A stretch of 64,000 bases of DNA from Panulirus ornatus. Lineage: Eukaryota; Arthropoda; Malacostraca; Decapoda; Palinuridae. The translations under genes and the position numbers were made by a program. Position 1 is the stretch's first letter. The number at the start of each line of letters is the position of its first letter. Positions 12,281-22,824 of this stretch are shown here, piece by piece. Below the pieces are notes generated by a model that worked only from the letters and a program-made list of their open reading frames with translations, was not told where the DNA came from and did no database searches. The DNA lies in contig NC_092250.1 of assembly GCF_036320965.1 (NCBI RefSeq), positions 13,213,100-13,277,099 of the forward strand, written 5' to 3'.

Positions 12281-12283
<3 letters not shown>
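12049..12283 (-). mobile_element. SINE-like repeat, copy 4
   Basis: Full-length copy in minus orientation with an intact tail motif (CCGCGTTAGCGAGGTAGCG on the plus strand). It lies tail to tail with copy 3, only about 20 bp of (TA)n and T apart. Confidence 0.85.

Positions 12284-12362
<79 letters not shown>
12284..12362. repeat. (TA)n microsatellite
   Basis: TA repeat between the 5' end of SINE-like copy 4 and a ~230-bp dispersed repeat. Confidence 0.97.
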
Positions 12363-12365
<3 letters not shown>

Positions 12366-12586
12366 AACCCAATGACCAGTTTCTGTGACAGAGTCCCGAT
12401 GTCAGCGAGGACCTATTTAAAGGCTTTCGCAGCCCAAGGCTGCCGGTACTTCCATTAGCAGGAAAATGTAGTTCCCTTTTGAGTGAGAATGCCTTCGGCG
12501 AGACTGTACTCCCAGTGATACAGCTTCGCCAAAGATGATACTTTCCTCTCGCGGGGTAATCTCTACCATACAGAACCCGATATCAC

Positions 12587-12589
<3 letters not shown>
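12363..12589 (+). repeat. dispersed repeat family R3, copy 1
   Basis: This ~230-bp unit (ACCCAATGACCAGTTTC ... CGCGGGGTAATCTC) recurs in diverged form at 49508-49760 and 51255-51500. Shared blocks are GACCNGTTT, CCCAAGGCTGC, TTCCATTAGCAGG, TTTGACGAGAC / GGCGAGACTGTACT and TCGCCAAAGATGATG. A partial match (GATGCAACCTCGCCGAAGGTGAT) lies near 16946. It has no coding potential and no obvious pol III boxes. Here it is flanked by (TA)n on both sides. Its class is unknown. Confidence 0.7.

Positions 12590-12637
<48 letters not shown>
12590..12637. repeat. (TA)n microsatellite
   Basis: TA repeat between R3 copy 1 and SINE-like copy 5. Confidence 0.96.
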
Positions 12638-12640
<3 letters not shown>

Positions 12641-12880
12641 CCCTGGGGATAGGGGAGAAAGAATACTTCCCACGTATTCCCTGCGTGTCGTAGAAGGCGA
12701 CTAAAAGGGGAGGGAGAGGGTGGCTGGAAATCATCCCCTCTCTTTTTTTTTTTTTTAATTTTCCTACAGAAGGAACAGAGAAGGGGCCAGGTGAGGATAT
12801 TCCCTCTAAGGCCCAGTCCTCTGTTCTTAACGCTACCTCGCTAACGCGAGAAATGGCGAATAGTAAGAAAGAAAAAAAAA
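12638..12880 (+). mobile_element. SINE-like repeat, copy 5
   Basis: Full-length copy, TATCCCTGGGGATAGGGG through ACGCTACCTCGCTAACGCG and GAAATGGCGAATAGTA, followed by a poly-A stretch and a short (TA)n. Confidence 0.87.
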
Positions 12881-12889
12881 ATATATATA

Positions 12890-15800
12890 TATATGTTTAT
12901 TCGATTTATTTTTTAATTCTTTCTCTCTGGGCATTTGCATGGAGTGCTGATGTATTTGAAGTGAAAATACATGGATGATTATTGCACTTGTGTCTTGCCT
13001 TTGCTCTGATTATGAAGAATTCAAAATTGGCCGGGTGAACCTCCTTTGATCACATAGAGCAGTTGAAGTATGATCATTCTCTCTGATTAAAACCACTTAA
13101 TCTTTTAGTATCTTCATCACACTAATGGCTCAGACCTGGTAATGCAAAAGCAAGCGAAATATGCACAAGTCCCCCTTCGTCCGGGGTTTTAACACGTATG
13201 ACTTACAAAGAACCCCGAGGGATATGAACTAAAGCTGCATCCATACCACACATCAGGTAGATCTCAGTGGAAAGATGCAGCAAAGTTCTTACTGCGGTTC
13301 ATAGCTTTAAAGAAACCAAGCTTGATGAAGCTGCAGTCCGTCTGTGTCGGTCCTTCGTTGGCGATTATTGTCACATCGTTGGTTAAATGTACTTAAAGCA
13401 TAAGAACAATCTCTACGCTTTCAACGTGTTAGAATATGACATAAGGACGAAAACATATGAGAGCATACTAGCCTCGTAAGGTTATCGAGTGATCATTCTG
13501 AGACATGTCGTTCTCTGGTATAAAGATTCTTTTTTTTTTTTTTTCTTATGCTGTGTGTACATCTATACTGGTGTCGGGAACCTCTCTACTTATACACCTG
13601 CATCTTAACCTCGTCTGTCACTGTGGATTCATCGTCATACAACCCACAGAGGAAGACAGACCACGGAGTCATTTCGCTTCCTCTCTTGAACTAATTTGCC
13701 CACGCTTGTCTGGAAACTATATTGCATCTGTGAATGAACAGAACGTTTATTTATTGCAGGAATAAAGTTTTGCTGGCATTTGTGGATATTATATCACCTT
13801 TTTGCTTCAGCTTGCTGGACCATACATATCCACACCGGTACATAGGTAATTGGGACTCTGTGCCATACCGATAACAGAGGAACAGTATCTGATAGCAGCT
13901 CAAATGAAGTTTAATTGCGTAATATTCTCACAGTTCACAGACCATATCTTGATAGCTCTCCAATAGCAACCCTCACAGGGCAGAGTAAAGCGTGGATGCT
14001 AATAGGGAAGAAAAGAAATATGGTGTTGAATCAGATAGATAGGTTCGTAAATAAGCTGTCCAAAAAGTTGCTTCCTATGTTTTTCTTCCTAAGAAAAACA
14101 TTTTTTTTTTTTTTGTATTTCATCTCAAAAACTATTCTCCTCTCAATCACAGTATGACCATATGAATAGCCTATTCATATTTGTGCAATGATGATTATAT
14201 GCTCAAGAAAATGCAGTCGAGAAGATTGCCTTTTAAATTGACCGCCAGGCTTCAAGCCAGAAAGTAGACTACGTTCATATGAGGAAGGCTACGCCCTCGC
14301 CAAGGTGGGGAAATAACTAACTGATAATCTAGGAGTTACAGGAGGAGGAGACTAACCTGAAATTTGTGCAGCTTCGTCCATTAGCTAGGGTTAATTGTAG
14401 TGATTATGTTTATCTGTGGAAAAAGTTACTCTGCCAGAAACGTACCTTAAGGTGGACCTGAGCACTGTAGCTTTGTACGAGCATAGCATTGTGATTTTAG
14501 AAGATTAAAGGACCGAAGATAGAGCTCAGCTTTATCTCGGATCTACTTTCCAAACACTGCACCTGGACAGTTCAGTCCCTTTAGCCCATCGGACTGCTAC
14601 TCCGATCTCCTGAATGGGGTGGGGTTCCAGGATCCGCCAGAGCCGGGTAACTGAGAATGACTCGTTCCGCCCTCTCTCTTTTTTTCTGGTAGTTAATCCG
14701 ATTGCTCCTGGTAGAGAATCAGGAAGGTTTCCGATGTTGATTCAAACTCTCTGAGTGAGGGAAAGCATGACTGTAGGGTATGCCTTGTCTCACCGGGTTT
14801 CGTGGACGGTATTCTAGTCACGAAGTGCTATTTCGACTCGTCTTTCCTTCGGAGGACCTGACCTACCGGACTTTCTGTCTGTGCATTGTGCACTCTTGTC
14901 AGTTCTGGTACACCTGGATGAATGAAACTCTCCTGATACCTTTTTGGAATTAGGTAGGGAGTCTTCCACAGTTTGTTCCCATGTATTTACAATGTTTTGA
15001 TTCGTAGATGTTGTTCCCAGATATCTACAAGAAAATTATCCTCTTGTTTCCAGCAAGATTTTTACTACCAACCAGATTTGATTTGATCAGTCCACCTAAT
15101 CCGTCAATCTAAGAAGAAATTTATTTTTGTACCCAGATTAGGAACATCGTCTCACAATGTCTTCCGTGTGTATAATATGGTTAATCTTTCGCGGCTACAA
15201 CCTAATGGGTTACAACTTTAATAAGGCTTATAACCTGTCCCAGGAATTCAGCTGTTTTAATGAATTATTGTCGGGGGTGAAGGAATTTTGAGAAATTTGT
15301 AGCTCAGACGCAATTTCCAGCACCATATGGTAATGTTAGCAAGGGAATGTATCAGTCGAGGGAAGAAGGAATGTTTTGAGTCATCAATGTTTTCCTATTT
15401 CCTTCTCTCGTTTTGAAAGTCTCAAGATCCATCTTTGCATATACTACAGTTGGGCTCTCTAGAAGTGAGGTCGTCAGACACCATGTCTCTCATTAAGAGT
15501 CTACATCAACCCACTTAGCTGTGTCTTGTACCCGGCTCATGCAACCACACACCATCACCATCACCACTGCTATGACCCTACCTCACAGCCCATATTCCCT
15601 GTACTATATGCCACCACCCACCATCAGTAAGGGAAGTGGTATCTTCCGGCTCCTCCTCCTCCTCTCAATCCCTGGCCAGAACCACTCACTGCCGAGGGGG
15701 GGAGGAAAGTGCCTGCCTTCCAACACTCCTCATTCGCCAGGGCCAAACCTCGTCACAACAGCGCCATCATCACACTCACGGTGAGAACGCCCTCACACTA

Positions 15801-16017
15801 GGTTGATATAGTTGACCCACTCTCATTTTCGCGTCATAGATTGTCTTGAAACTGCCTCATATAATTACTGATTTGTTTTGATTGTTGGTATATATATTAA
15901 ATTTCTAATTCCAGAGAAGTCGGTCATATTGCAAGAACTGGGGTCTCTTTTAATAGGAAAAGGCGTTAGGGGGCCTGGAAAATACCAATATATTCGTCGT
16001 ATGAATATATATATATC
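12890..16017. other. no gene recognised
   Basis: About 3 kb of sequence with no domain I can name. It contains one dispersed repeat (13432-13565, listed separately) and homopolymer T runs near 13531 and 14101. Open frames at 13505-13765, 13915-14157 and 15521-15784 are short, lack recognisable motifs and are probably chance. Confidence 0.5.
13432..13565 (+). repeat. dispersed repeat, pair member 1
   Basis: This segment (ATATGACATAAGGACGAAA ... GTGATCATTCTGAGAC ... GCTGTGTGTACAT) is clearly related to 33112-33235 in the same orientation, with scattered substitutions and a longer T run here. Its type is unknown. Confidence 0.75.
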
Positions 16018-16246
16018 TTTTTTCTTTTAAACTATTTGCCATTTCCCGCGTTAGCGAGGTAGCGTTAAGAACAGAGGACTGGGCCTTTTTTGGAATATCC
16101 TCACCTGGCCCCCTCTGTTCCTTCTTTTGGAAAATTAAAAAAAAAAACGAGAGGGGAGGATTTCCAGCCCCCCGCTCCCTCCCCTTTTAGTCGCCTTCTA
16201 CGACACGCAGGGAATACGTGGGAAGTATTCTTAATCCCCTATCCCC

Positions 16247-16252
<6 letters not shown>
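16018..16252 (-). mobile_element. SINE-like repeat, copy 6
   Basis: Full-length minus-oriented copy; the plus strand shows TTTCCCGCGTTAGCGAGGTA near its left end and CTATCCCCAGGGATA at its right end, bordered by (TA)n on both sides. Confidence 0.87.

Positions 16253-16318
<66 letters not shown>
16250..16318. repeat. (TA)n microsatellite
   Basis: TA repeat at the 5' end of SINE-like copy 6. Confidence 0.97.
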
Positions 16319-16319
<1 letters not shown>

Positions 16320-16322
<3 letters not shown>

Positions 16323-18200
16323 ACTTGTTATTCGGATGTTAAAACATTACTTCCCAGTTTCCACACTGTGCCGCCATAAAGGTAATTAGATCAGTGGTGT
16401 GGATACACAGCGGGCTGATAATTAAGATATGAATAATGCATTCGTTAAGCCGGAATTACCTCTACATCTGGTTAATATATGACGTTAATCCGTAATGAGT
16501 TGGAAGGTTTGCGATGCTGTGTCTAATTATGAGTCCCATCCTAATGTTAGGGAAGATTTTTGTTCGTACGTGTCTGTCACTCCAATAACGTGTTGTGTAT
16601 TAAAGAAAATGTGTTGAAGTCATATAACCACTGATAATAAAGTGCTTAAATTCCATTTCGATGCGAAGTGCGCGGAGTTGGTACAAAGAAACTATTTTGA
16701 TGAGACACACTCATGTGCGTTTAGGAAATGTACGACAGAGAACAAGTAAGAGTAACAAATCTTGCTGTTCTTCAGTGACAAGAACAGAGTTCCGCACTCT
16801 CCACTTTTTAGCTGTTGTTATTATACACCAACAGAACGCTCTTCACTGGGCTTATGCGGCCGCGAGGCTACACTCCACACAGGAGTAAAGTAAATGATGG
16901 ACTTTTTATGTCGTGAATGAGACTAGTCCTTTCTTTGTACTGTAGATGATGCAACCTCGCCGAAGGTGATTACTCGCTCACGATGTAACCACTTGTAGGC
17001 GCAGACCTATGACGCGGACCTGACGTATACGTAGGAGCCATTACATCCCTTCGTCTTCAACCTTCTCTTCTGGCATGACATCCCTTCATGGTCAACCTCC
17101 ATCCCCTCCATCTCCTGGCATTACATCCCTTCATCTTCAACCTCCATCCCCTGAAAACTGGAGAGCTTTGCCGTGTTCTCATCTTTTAACATTCTACGGG
17201 AGGAATCTCTTCCCTTCCCAGGGCCTGACAGTGTGCTTGCACTGAATTGGTCTACCTCGAGCCATTTGACTTGGTAAGCTCCATGTGTTTCAAGCCACCC
17301 ATTTCCCCCCACACCACCATCTCGGTTGTAGCACACTGGGTTATAGGAGTACAGCAGCCGCCAGCGTAACAACCCAACACACACACACACACACACATAG
17401 TAGCTACCATTACCTGACCTCTTAGATCGGATTTGCCCAAGAGGTTGGCATGGAGACGCGGTTCGTAACCTCACCCCCTCTCCATGGGATCGTGGCCTGA
17501 CGCGGGGTAATTTGGTCCTTTCATTTATGATAAGACCCAGTGGTTCCGCTTTCAGAGATGGTTCCTGAAGGATATGATGTTCCTGAGCTCCACACTTCAG
17601 AGGGGCTTTGCTTGCATGGTTGGTCGTCGTTACGAGCAAGCGCTTAATGTGTCCCCCATTGTTCGTCGGTGAGACTGAGTTATGTGACCCACTGTAGAGG
17701 GATGAAGAACGTGATGCATCCCACTTGCCTAAAAACGGTTAGAAATACTTAAAGGAAAAATATACGCGCGGAAACTAGGAGAGGAAATGAAATATAACCC
17801 CAGAGAATTGTGGTGATGCACGCAAGAATAAGTCTGTTATCAATAAACAGCCAAAACTAAGAAGGAAATTTTTTTTTTTGACAAGAAACGACGAAATTGA
17901 ACCACATTAGAGAAAAATAGAAGAAACTCGTTGGGATAATAATAACAGCGAATGTACTTTACTAAGCGAATAAACTTTCTTTCGAGAGGAAAGCTTCACG
18001 TTTCTGAGCCCGAAGTGTCTTAATATTGTTTTCAGGAGTAAAAGAAATGTCTGGAGAATCCAATATTGCTAGTCTTGTAGAAATTTAGAGAGACAGTTTT
18101 CCAACATTTAACCTCACAGTCGGTTACAGTCTGTTTCAACTATTCTTTATGCTTCCAAAAACGTCTTCCAACTTTATAAGCTGTCTTAGTAATCTTCCCT

Positions 18201-18204
<4 letters not shown>
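16320..18204. other. no gene recognised; R3-like fragment near 16935-17040
   Basis: No gene or RNA recognised. A short piece near 16935-17040 resembles the right part of dispersed repeat R3. A (CA)n lies at 17378-17398. A degenerate direct repeat (GACATCCCTTCAT...CAACCTCCATCCCCT) occurs around 17075-17150. Confidence 0.5.

Positions 18205-18267
<63 letters not shown>
18205..18267. repeat. (TA)n microsatellite
   Basis: TA repeat adjoining the left end of a Penelope-like dispersed repeat. Confidence 0.97.
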
Positions 18268-18270
<3 letters not shown>

Positions 18271-18454
18271 AAGGATCACAATTTTGCGCGTGATCAAGAT
18301 ATTCCTATGAGTCCAAATGGCGTCCTAGCTTCGTCTCTTCGATGTACATCAACTGACTGTTATATTTCTCTCTTGTGTCTCCCCTGATGATGTGATTATT
18401 ACACGAAAGTGCACTTGGGAACTTTTCGTGTTTCATTTTCCCGTGGACTCATAC

Positions 18455-18458
<4 letters not shown>
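18268..18458 (+). mobile_element. Penelope-like terminal repeat with hammerhead-like core, family P1
   Basis: This ~190-bp unit starts TTGGAAAGGATCACAATTTT and ends near GTGGACTCATACGAA between two (TA)n arrays. It contains CTGATGA at 18384-18390, a GTG/CAC mini-stem, and GAAA at 18405-18408, then an AGT/ACT pairing. That layout resembles the core of hammerhead ribozymes reported in Penelope-like retroelements. One extra base separates CTGATGA from helix II, and a pairing helix I is not obvious, so catalysis is unproven. Related pieces lie at 22661-22757, 26372-26437, 31515-31618 and 45909-46070. No Penelope RT or GIY-YIG coding sequence was seen. Confidence 0.55.

Positions 18459-18519
<61 letters not shown>
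18459..18519. repeat. (TA)n microsatellite
   Basis: TA repeat between two different Penelope-like repeat families. Confidence 0.97.
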
Positions 18520-18521
<2 letters not shown>

Positions 18522-18700
18522 TGCATAAGGGTGGAAGAGGACGCATGAAACAACTACAGTATTTTCCAAATACGTTTTGGTTCAGTGAACCATCTTCAGG
18601 GAATGAGGATTCCCTGAAGATGGTTCACAGAACCGAAACGTATGAATGAAGTGTTCTAGTCGTCTCAAGCATCTTCCAACACCCTTATCCACTCGTGTCA
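18520..18700. mobile_element. Penelope-like repeat, family P2, inverted pair
   Basis: Two copies of a CTGAAGA / GGTTC-loop-GAACC / (G/A)AAACGT motif lie in opposite orientation. The right copy is at 18614-18641 on the plus strand; the left one is at 18572-18599 on the minus strand. Together they form a 33-bp inverted repeat (18572-18604 and 18609-18641) with two mismatches and a 4-bp loop. CTGANGA...GAAAC is the hammerhead-type core arrangement, again with one extra base before helix II. The assignment to Penelope-like elements is by analogy. Confidence 0.5.
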
Positions 18701-19060
18701 TAGATTCTGAATGTATAAACAGAGGAAATGTAACAACAGTAAGTGTTCGGTGTCTTCATCGCGGCAGTTGCGCTGTGGACAGGTGGCTCTTGAGATATGT
18801 GGAATCTATGTTTGGTGTGTTGTAGAGAGATGGGCGGTCCAAGCCAGTCCTTAGGTACCCCACCCTAAGCCACACATACGTTGAAAATCTTTACACATAA
18901 ACGACACTACCACCCCTAACATGAAAGCGTATTCTGCACTTCCATCCACCTTTTACTTTCTGTTGCCAAACTTCGTCTTATGCAATGCGTTCACTACCTC
19001 TTCTCTTTTCACCTAAAACACTAATTGTGACTTTCCTTTCGCATACCACCACATCCCAGA

Positions 19061-19146
<86 letters not shown>

Positions 19147-19542
19147 GTACCATGACTACACCTAATCGAGGCACCATGGAACCAGGCCGCGTTACTACGT
19201 TTTGGCGGTGGCAATACCGTCCGACAGAATTGCCAGCCACCAGTCTCGAACGCCGCACTTCAAGGTGGCCACTGCTGCCACTTATTGTAGACTGTCAGCT
19301 GTCCTCCATCTCCGACCACAAGCTGCCTCTAAATCGTGGCTATAAGCAGTCTGCACTGTAGTTCGAATTGTTATGCCTTGGAGAGAGGTTTGTAATCGAA
19401 GTATATTATTTTTTTCCGTTATAGGGTTGTCGTGTGAACGATCTCATATATAGTATGAGCTTTGTAGAAGTTGAATGAGATTTTAATGTAAACGAAAACT
19501 CGTTTCATTAACTTTTCAATAATGATTATATACTTTTTTATC

Positions 19543-19543
<1 letters not shown>
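18701..19543. other. no gene recognised; (CT)n at 19069-19144
   Basis: No gene, RNA or dispersed repeat recognised except a 76-bp pure CT array at 19069-19144. Confidence 0.6.

Positions 19544-19620
<77 letters not shown>
19544..19620. repeat. (TA)n microsatellite
   Basis: TA repeat with one TG interruption, adjoining the 3' end of SINE-like copy 7. Confidence 0.97.
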
Positions 19621-19622
<2 letters not shown>

Positions 19623-19862
19623 TGTTATTTCTTTCATACTATTCGCCATTTCCCGCGTTAGCAAGGTAGTGTTAAGAACAGAGGACTGGGCCTTTGAGGG
19701 AATATCCTCACCTGGCCCCCTTCTCTGTTCCTTCTTTTGGAAAATTAAAAAAAAAAAAAAAAACGAGAGGGGAGGATTTCCAGCCACCCGCTCCCTCCCC
19801 TTTTAGTCGCCTTCTACGATACTCGGGGAATACGTGGGAAGTATTCTTTCTCCCCTGTCCCG

Positions 19863-19868
<6 letters not shown>
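19621..19868 (-). mobile_element. SINE-like repeat, copy 7
   Basis: Full-length minus-oriented copy bordered by (TA)n on both sides. Its tail motif carries single changes (GCAAGGTAGTG for GCGAGGTAGCG). Confidence 0.86.

Positions 19869-19937
<69 letters not shown>
19869..19937. repeat. (TA)n microsatellite
   Basis: TA repeat between SINE-like copy 7 and a possible Penelope-like fragment. Confidence 0.97.
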
Positions 19938-19941
<4 letters not shown>

Positions 19942-20060
19942 AAATATACTGGAGAAGTAACAAAGAATCTCCAAACGTTCGACTGTATTTCAAGCCATTT
20001 TCAAGGACACAAGATTCACTATGGACCACAGAATACACACAAAACCAGCCCACACCACCG
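19938..20060 (-). mobile_element. possible Penelope-like terminal fragment, family P3
   Basis: On the minus strand this reads CCTTGAAAATGGCTTGAAAT, then CAGTCGAACGTTTGG, and reaches a (TA)n array. It resembles the other CTGANGA/GAAACG-type termini in the window in position and in the GTCGAACG block, but the core is degraded. The assignment is tentative. Confidence 0.3.
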
Positions 20061-20552
20061 TTGAGGATGCAAGGAAGAGTTTATGAGAAGCAATGCTTCA
20101 CGTGTGTATATGATTTACTACAAAATGAAGAAATACTGCATTGGGCTGAAACTGGAACACTGACCCACCCTCAATCCTGAGTTCAACCATGTGTTAGACG
20201 TGCCTCACCTTCGCCAGTATACACGAGCAGGGATTTTCTTCAAGATGACACATTCAGGGTCTGCTGTCCTGGAGCTCATATAACCGAGAGGAGTTCAAAG
20301 TTGCTGCCAGACGTATCTTCAACCGTGAGTAATTGTAATTAGTGTCGGCTCTCTTGCACCTCGGTTAATTGCAGTCTTACATATTGGGCAAGACCGTAGC
20401 TCCGCATTTTCTTTCGTTCTTCACAGCCGACGTCCTGTAAGAAATCCACATCTTAAGTCTCGTTTGAGATCTTTCAGATGACCTGAGGTCGCTGAGTGTG
20501 CAACTGTGCCTGAAGTGATATTGTTGCGTTTTGATGACTGGCTCCAGTTTAT

Positions 20553-20553
20553 A

Positions 20554-20630
<77 letters not shown>
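20553..20630. repeat. (TA)n microsatellite
   Basis: TA repeat next to the 3' end of LINE copy C. Confidence 0.97.
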
Positions 20631-20631
<1 letters not shown>

Positions 20632-20651
20632 CTCATTTTTTCAATTATTTA

Positions 20652-22595
20652 TATTTTGCTTTGTCGCTGTCTCCCGCGTTAGCGAGGTAACGCAAGGAAA
20701 CAGACGAAAGATTGGCCCAACTCACCCACATACACATGTATATACATACACGTCCACACACGCACATATTCATACCTATACATCTCAACGTATACATATA
20801 TATATACACACACAGACATATACATATATACACATGTACATAATTCATACTGTTTGCCTTTATATATTCCCATCGCCACCCCGCCACACATGAAATAACA
20901 ACCCCCTCCCCCCTCATATGCGCGAGGTAGCGCTAGGAAAAGACAACAAAGGCCCCATTCATTCACACTCAGTCTCTAGCTGTCCTGTAATAATGCACCG
21001 AAACCACAGCTCCCTTTCCACATCCAGGCCCCACACAACTTTCCATGGTTTACCCCAGGCGCTTCAAATGCCCTGGTTCAATCCATTGACAGCACGTCGA
21101 CCCCGGTATACCACATCGTTCCAGTTCACTCTATTCCTTGCACGCCTTTCACCCTCCTGCATGTTCAGGCCCCTATCACTTAAAATATTTTTCTCTCCAT
21201 CTTTCCACCTCCAATTTGGTCTCCCACTTCTTGTTCCCTTCACCTCTGACAATCTCTTGGTCAATCTTTCCTCACTCATTCTCTCCATGTGCCCAAACCA
21301 TTTCAAAACACCCTCCTCTGCTCTCTCAACCACACTCTTTTTATTACCACACATCTCTCTTACCCTTTCATTACTTACACGATCAAACCAATCACTTTCC
21401 TCTCTTCCTACACGTACACATGCCTTACATCCTCGATAAAAACTTTTCACTGCTTCTAACAACTTGCCTCCCACACAATATATTCTTAATACCTTCCACA
21501 TATGCCTTCACCATATCCATAAATGCTACATACAAATCCATTTGATTTTCTAAGTATTTCTCACATACATTCTTCAAAGCAAACACCTGATCCACACATC
21601 CTCTACCACTTCTGAAACCACATTGCTCTTTCCCAATCTGATACTCTGTACAGGCCTTCACCCTCTCACTCAATATCCTCCCATATAATTTCCCAGGAAT
21701 ACTCAGCAAACTTATACTTCTGTAATTTGAGCACTCACTTTTATCCCCTTTGCCTTTGTACAATGGCACTATGCAAGCATTCCGCCAATCCTCAGGCACC
21801 TCACCATGAGTCATACATACATTAAATAACCTTACCAACCAGTCAACAATTCATTCACCCTCTTTTTTAATAAATTCCACTTCAGTACAATCCAAACCCG
21901 CTCCCCTGCCGGCTTTCATTTTCCGCAAAGCTTTTACTACCTCTTCTCTGTTCACCAAATCATTTTCCCTAATCCTCTCACTTTGCACACCACCTCGATC
22001 AAAACACCCTATATCTGCCTCTCGTATCATCAAACACGTTCAACAAACCTTCAAAATACTCGCTCCATCTCCTTCTCACATCACCACTACTTATCACCTC
22101 CTCATTAGTCCCCTTCACTGAAGTTCCCATTTGTTCCCTTGTCTTACGCACTTTATTTACCTCCTTCCAAAACATCTTTTTATGCTCCCTAAAATTCAAT
22201 GATCCTCTCTCACCCCAACTCTCATTTGCCCTCATTTTCACCTCTTGCACCTTTCTCTTCACCTCCTGCCTCTTTCTTTTATACATCTCCCACTCATTTG
22301 CATTATTTCCCTGCAAAATTCGTCCAAATGCCTCTCTCTTCTCTTTCATTAATACTCTTACTTCTCCATCCCACCACTCACTACCCTTTCTAATCTGCCC
22401 ACCTCCCACGCTTGTCATGCTACAAGCATCTTTTGCGCAAGCCATCACTGCTTCCCTAATGCATCCCATTCCTCCCCCACTCCACTTACGTCCTTTGTTC
22501 TCACCTTTTTCCATTCTGTACTTAGTCTCTCCTGGTACTTCCTCACACTAGTCTCCTTCCCAAGCTCACTTACTCTCACCACTCTTTTCACCCCA

Positions 22596-22598
<3 letters not shown>
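20652..22598 (-). mobile_element. RTE-type LINE, copy C, long 3'UTR, internal deletion
   Basis: Minus-strand copy from the 3' tail (left edge, TTTGTCGCTGTCTCCCGCG on plus) through the long 3'UTR and coding region to a 5' truncation in the endonuclease-RT linker, where a (TA)n array begins. The upstream part is open in pieces (22514-21999, 22033-21851, 21838-21425, 21501-21064 read on the minus strand), showing several frameshifts. Confidence 0.87.
21064..22514 (-). pseudogene. LINE linker and reverse transcriptase, catalytic core deleted in frame
   Basis: The linker frame (22514-21999) is followed by RT motifs KAGRGAGLDC, YKGKGDKSECSNYRS and QCGFRSGRG in shifted frames. Near 21395 the sequence jumps from GREESDWF directly to DRVSNERVREMC. 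Compared with copy D, 636 bp are missing (equivalent to 23642-24277), a multiple of three, so the reading frame continues across the joint. The 5-bp sequence AACCA is present at both deletion ends in copy D, indicating a microhomology deletion. The lost part includes the FADD catalytic motif, so the product would have no polymerase activity. Confidence 0.85.

Positions 22599-22660
<62 letters not shown>
22599..22660. repeat. (TA)n microsatellite
   Basis: TA repeat between the 5' truncation of LINE C and a P1-family Penelope-like fragment. Confidence 0.97.
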
Positions 22661-22661
<1 letters not shown>

Positions 22662-22755
22662 TTATGAGTCCACTGGGAGATGACAGACGATAAGTTCCCA
22701 AGTGCACTTTCGTGTAATAATCACATCGTCAGGGGAGATACAAGAAAGAAATAAT

Positions 22756-22757
<2 letters not shown>
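22661..22757 (-). mobile_element. Penelope-like P1 fragment with hammerhead-like core
   Basis: On the minus strand this shows CTGACGA, a GTG/CAC mini-stem, GAAA and GTGCACTTGGGAACTTATCG, ending in GTGGACTCATAAGAAT at the (TA)n array. It differs from the copy at 18384 by C instead of T at the variable core position, which hammerhead cores tolerate. Only the right part of the P1 unit is present. Confidence 0.5.

Positions 22758-22820
<63 letters not shown>
22758..22820. repeat. (CA)n microsatellite
   Basis: Pure CA run of about 62 bp. Confidence 0.97.

Positions 22821-22824
<4 letters not shown>

Noticed and set aside
15521..15784. 87-codon frame rich in Pro, His and Ser
   Set aside because: Composition follows CCA/CAC-rich DNA; no recognisable domain, splice context or repeat in related sequence.
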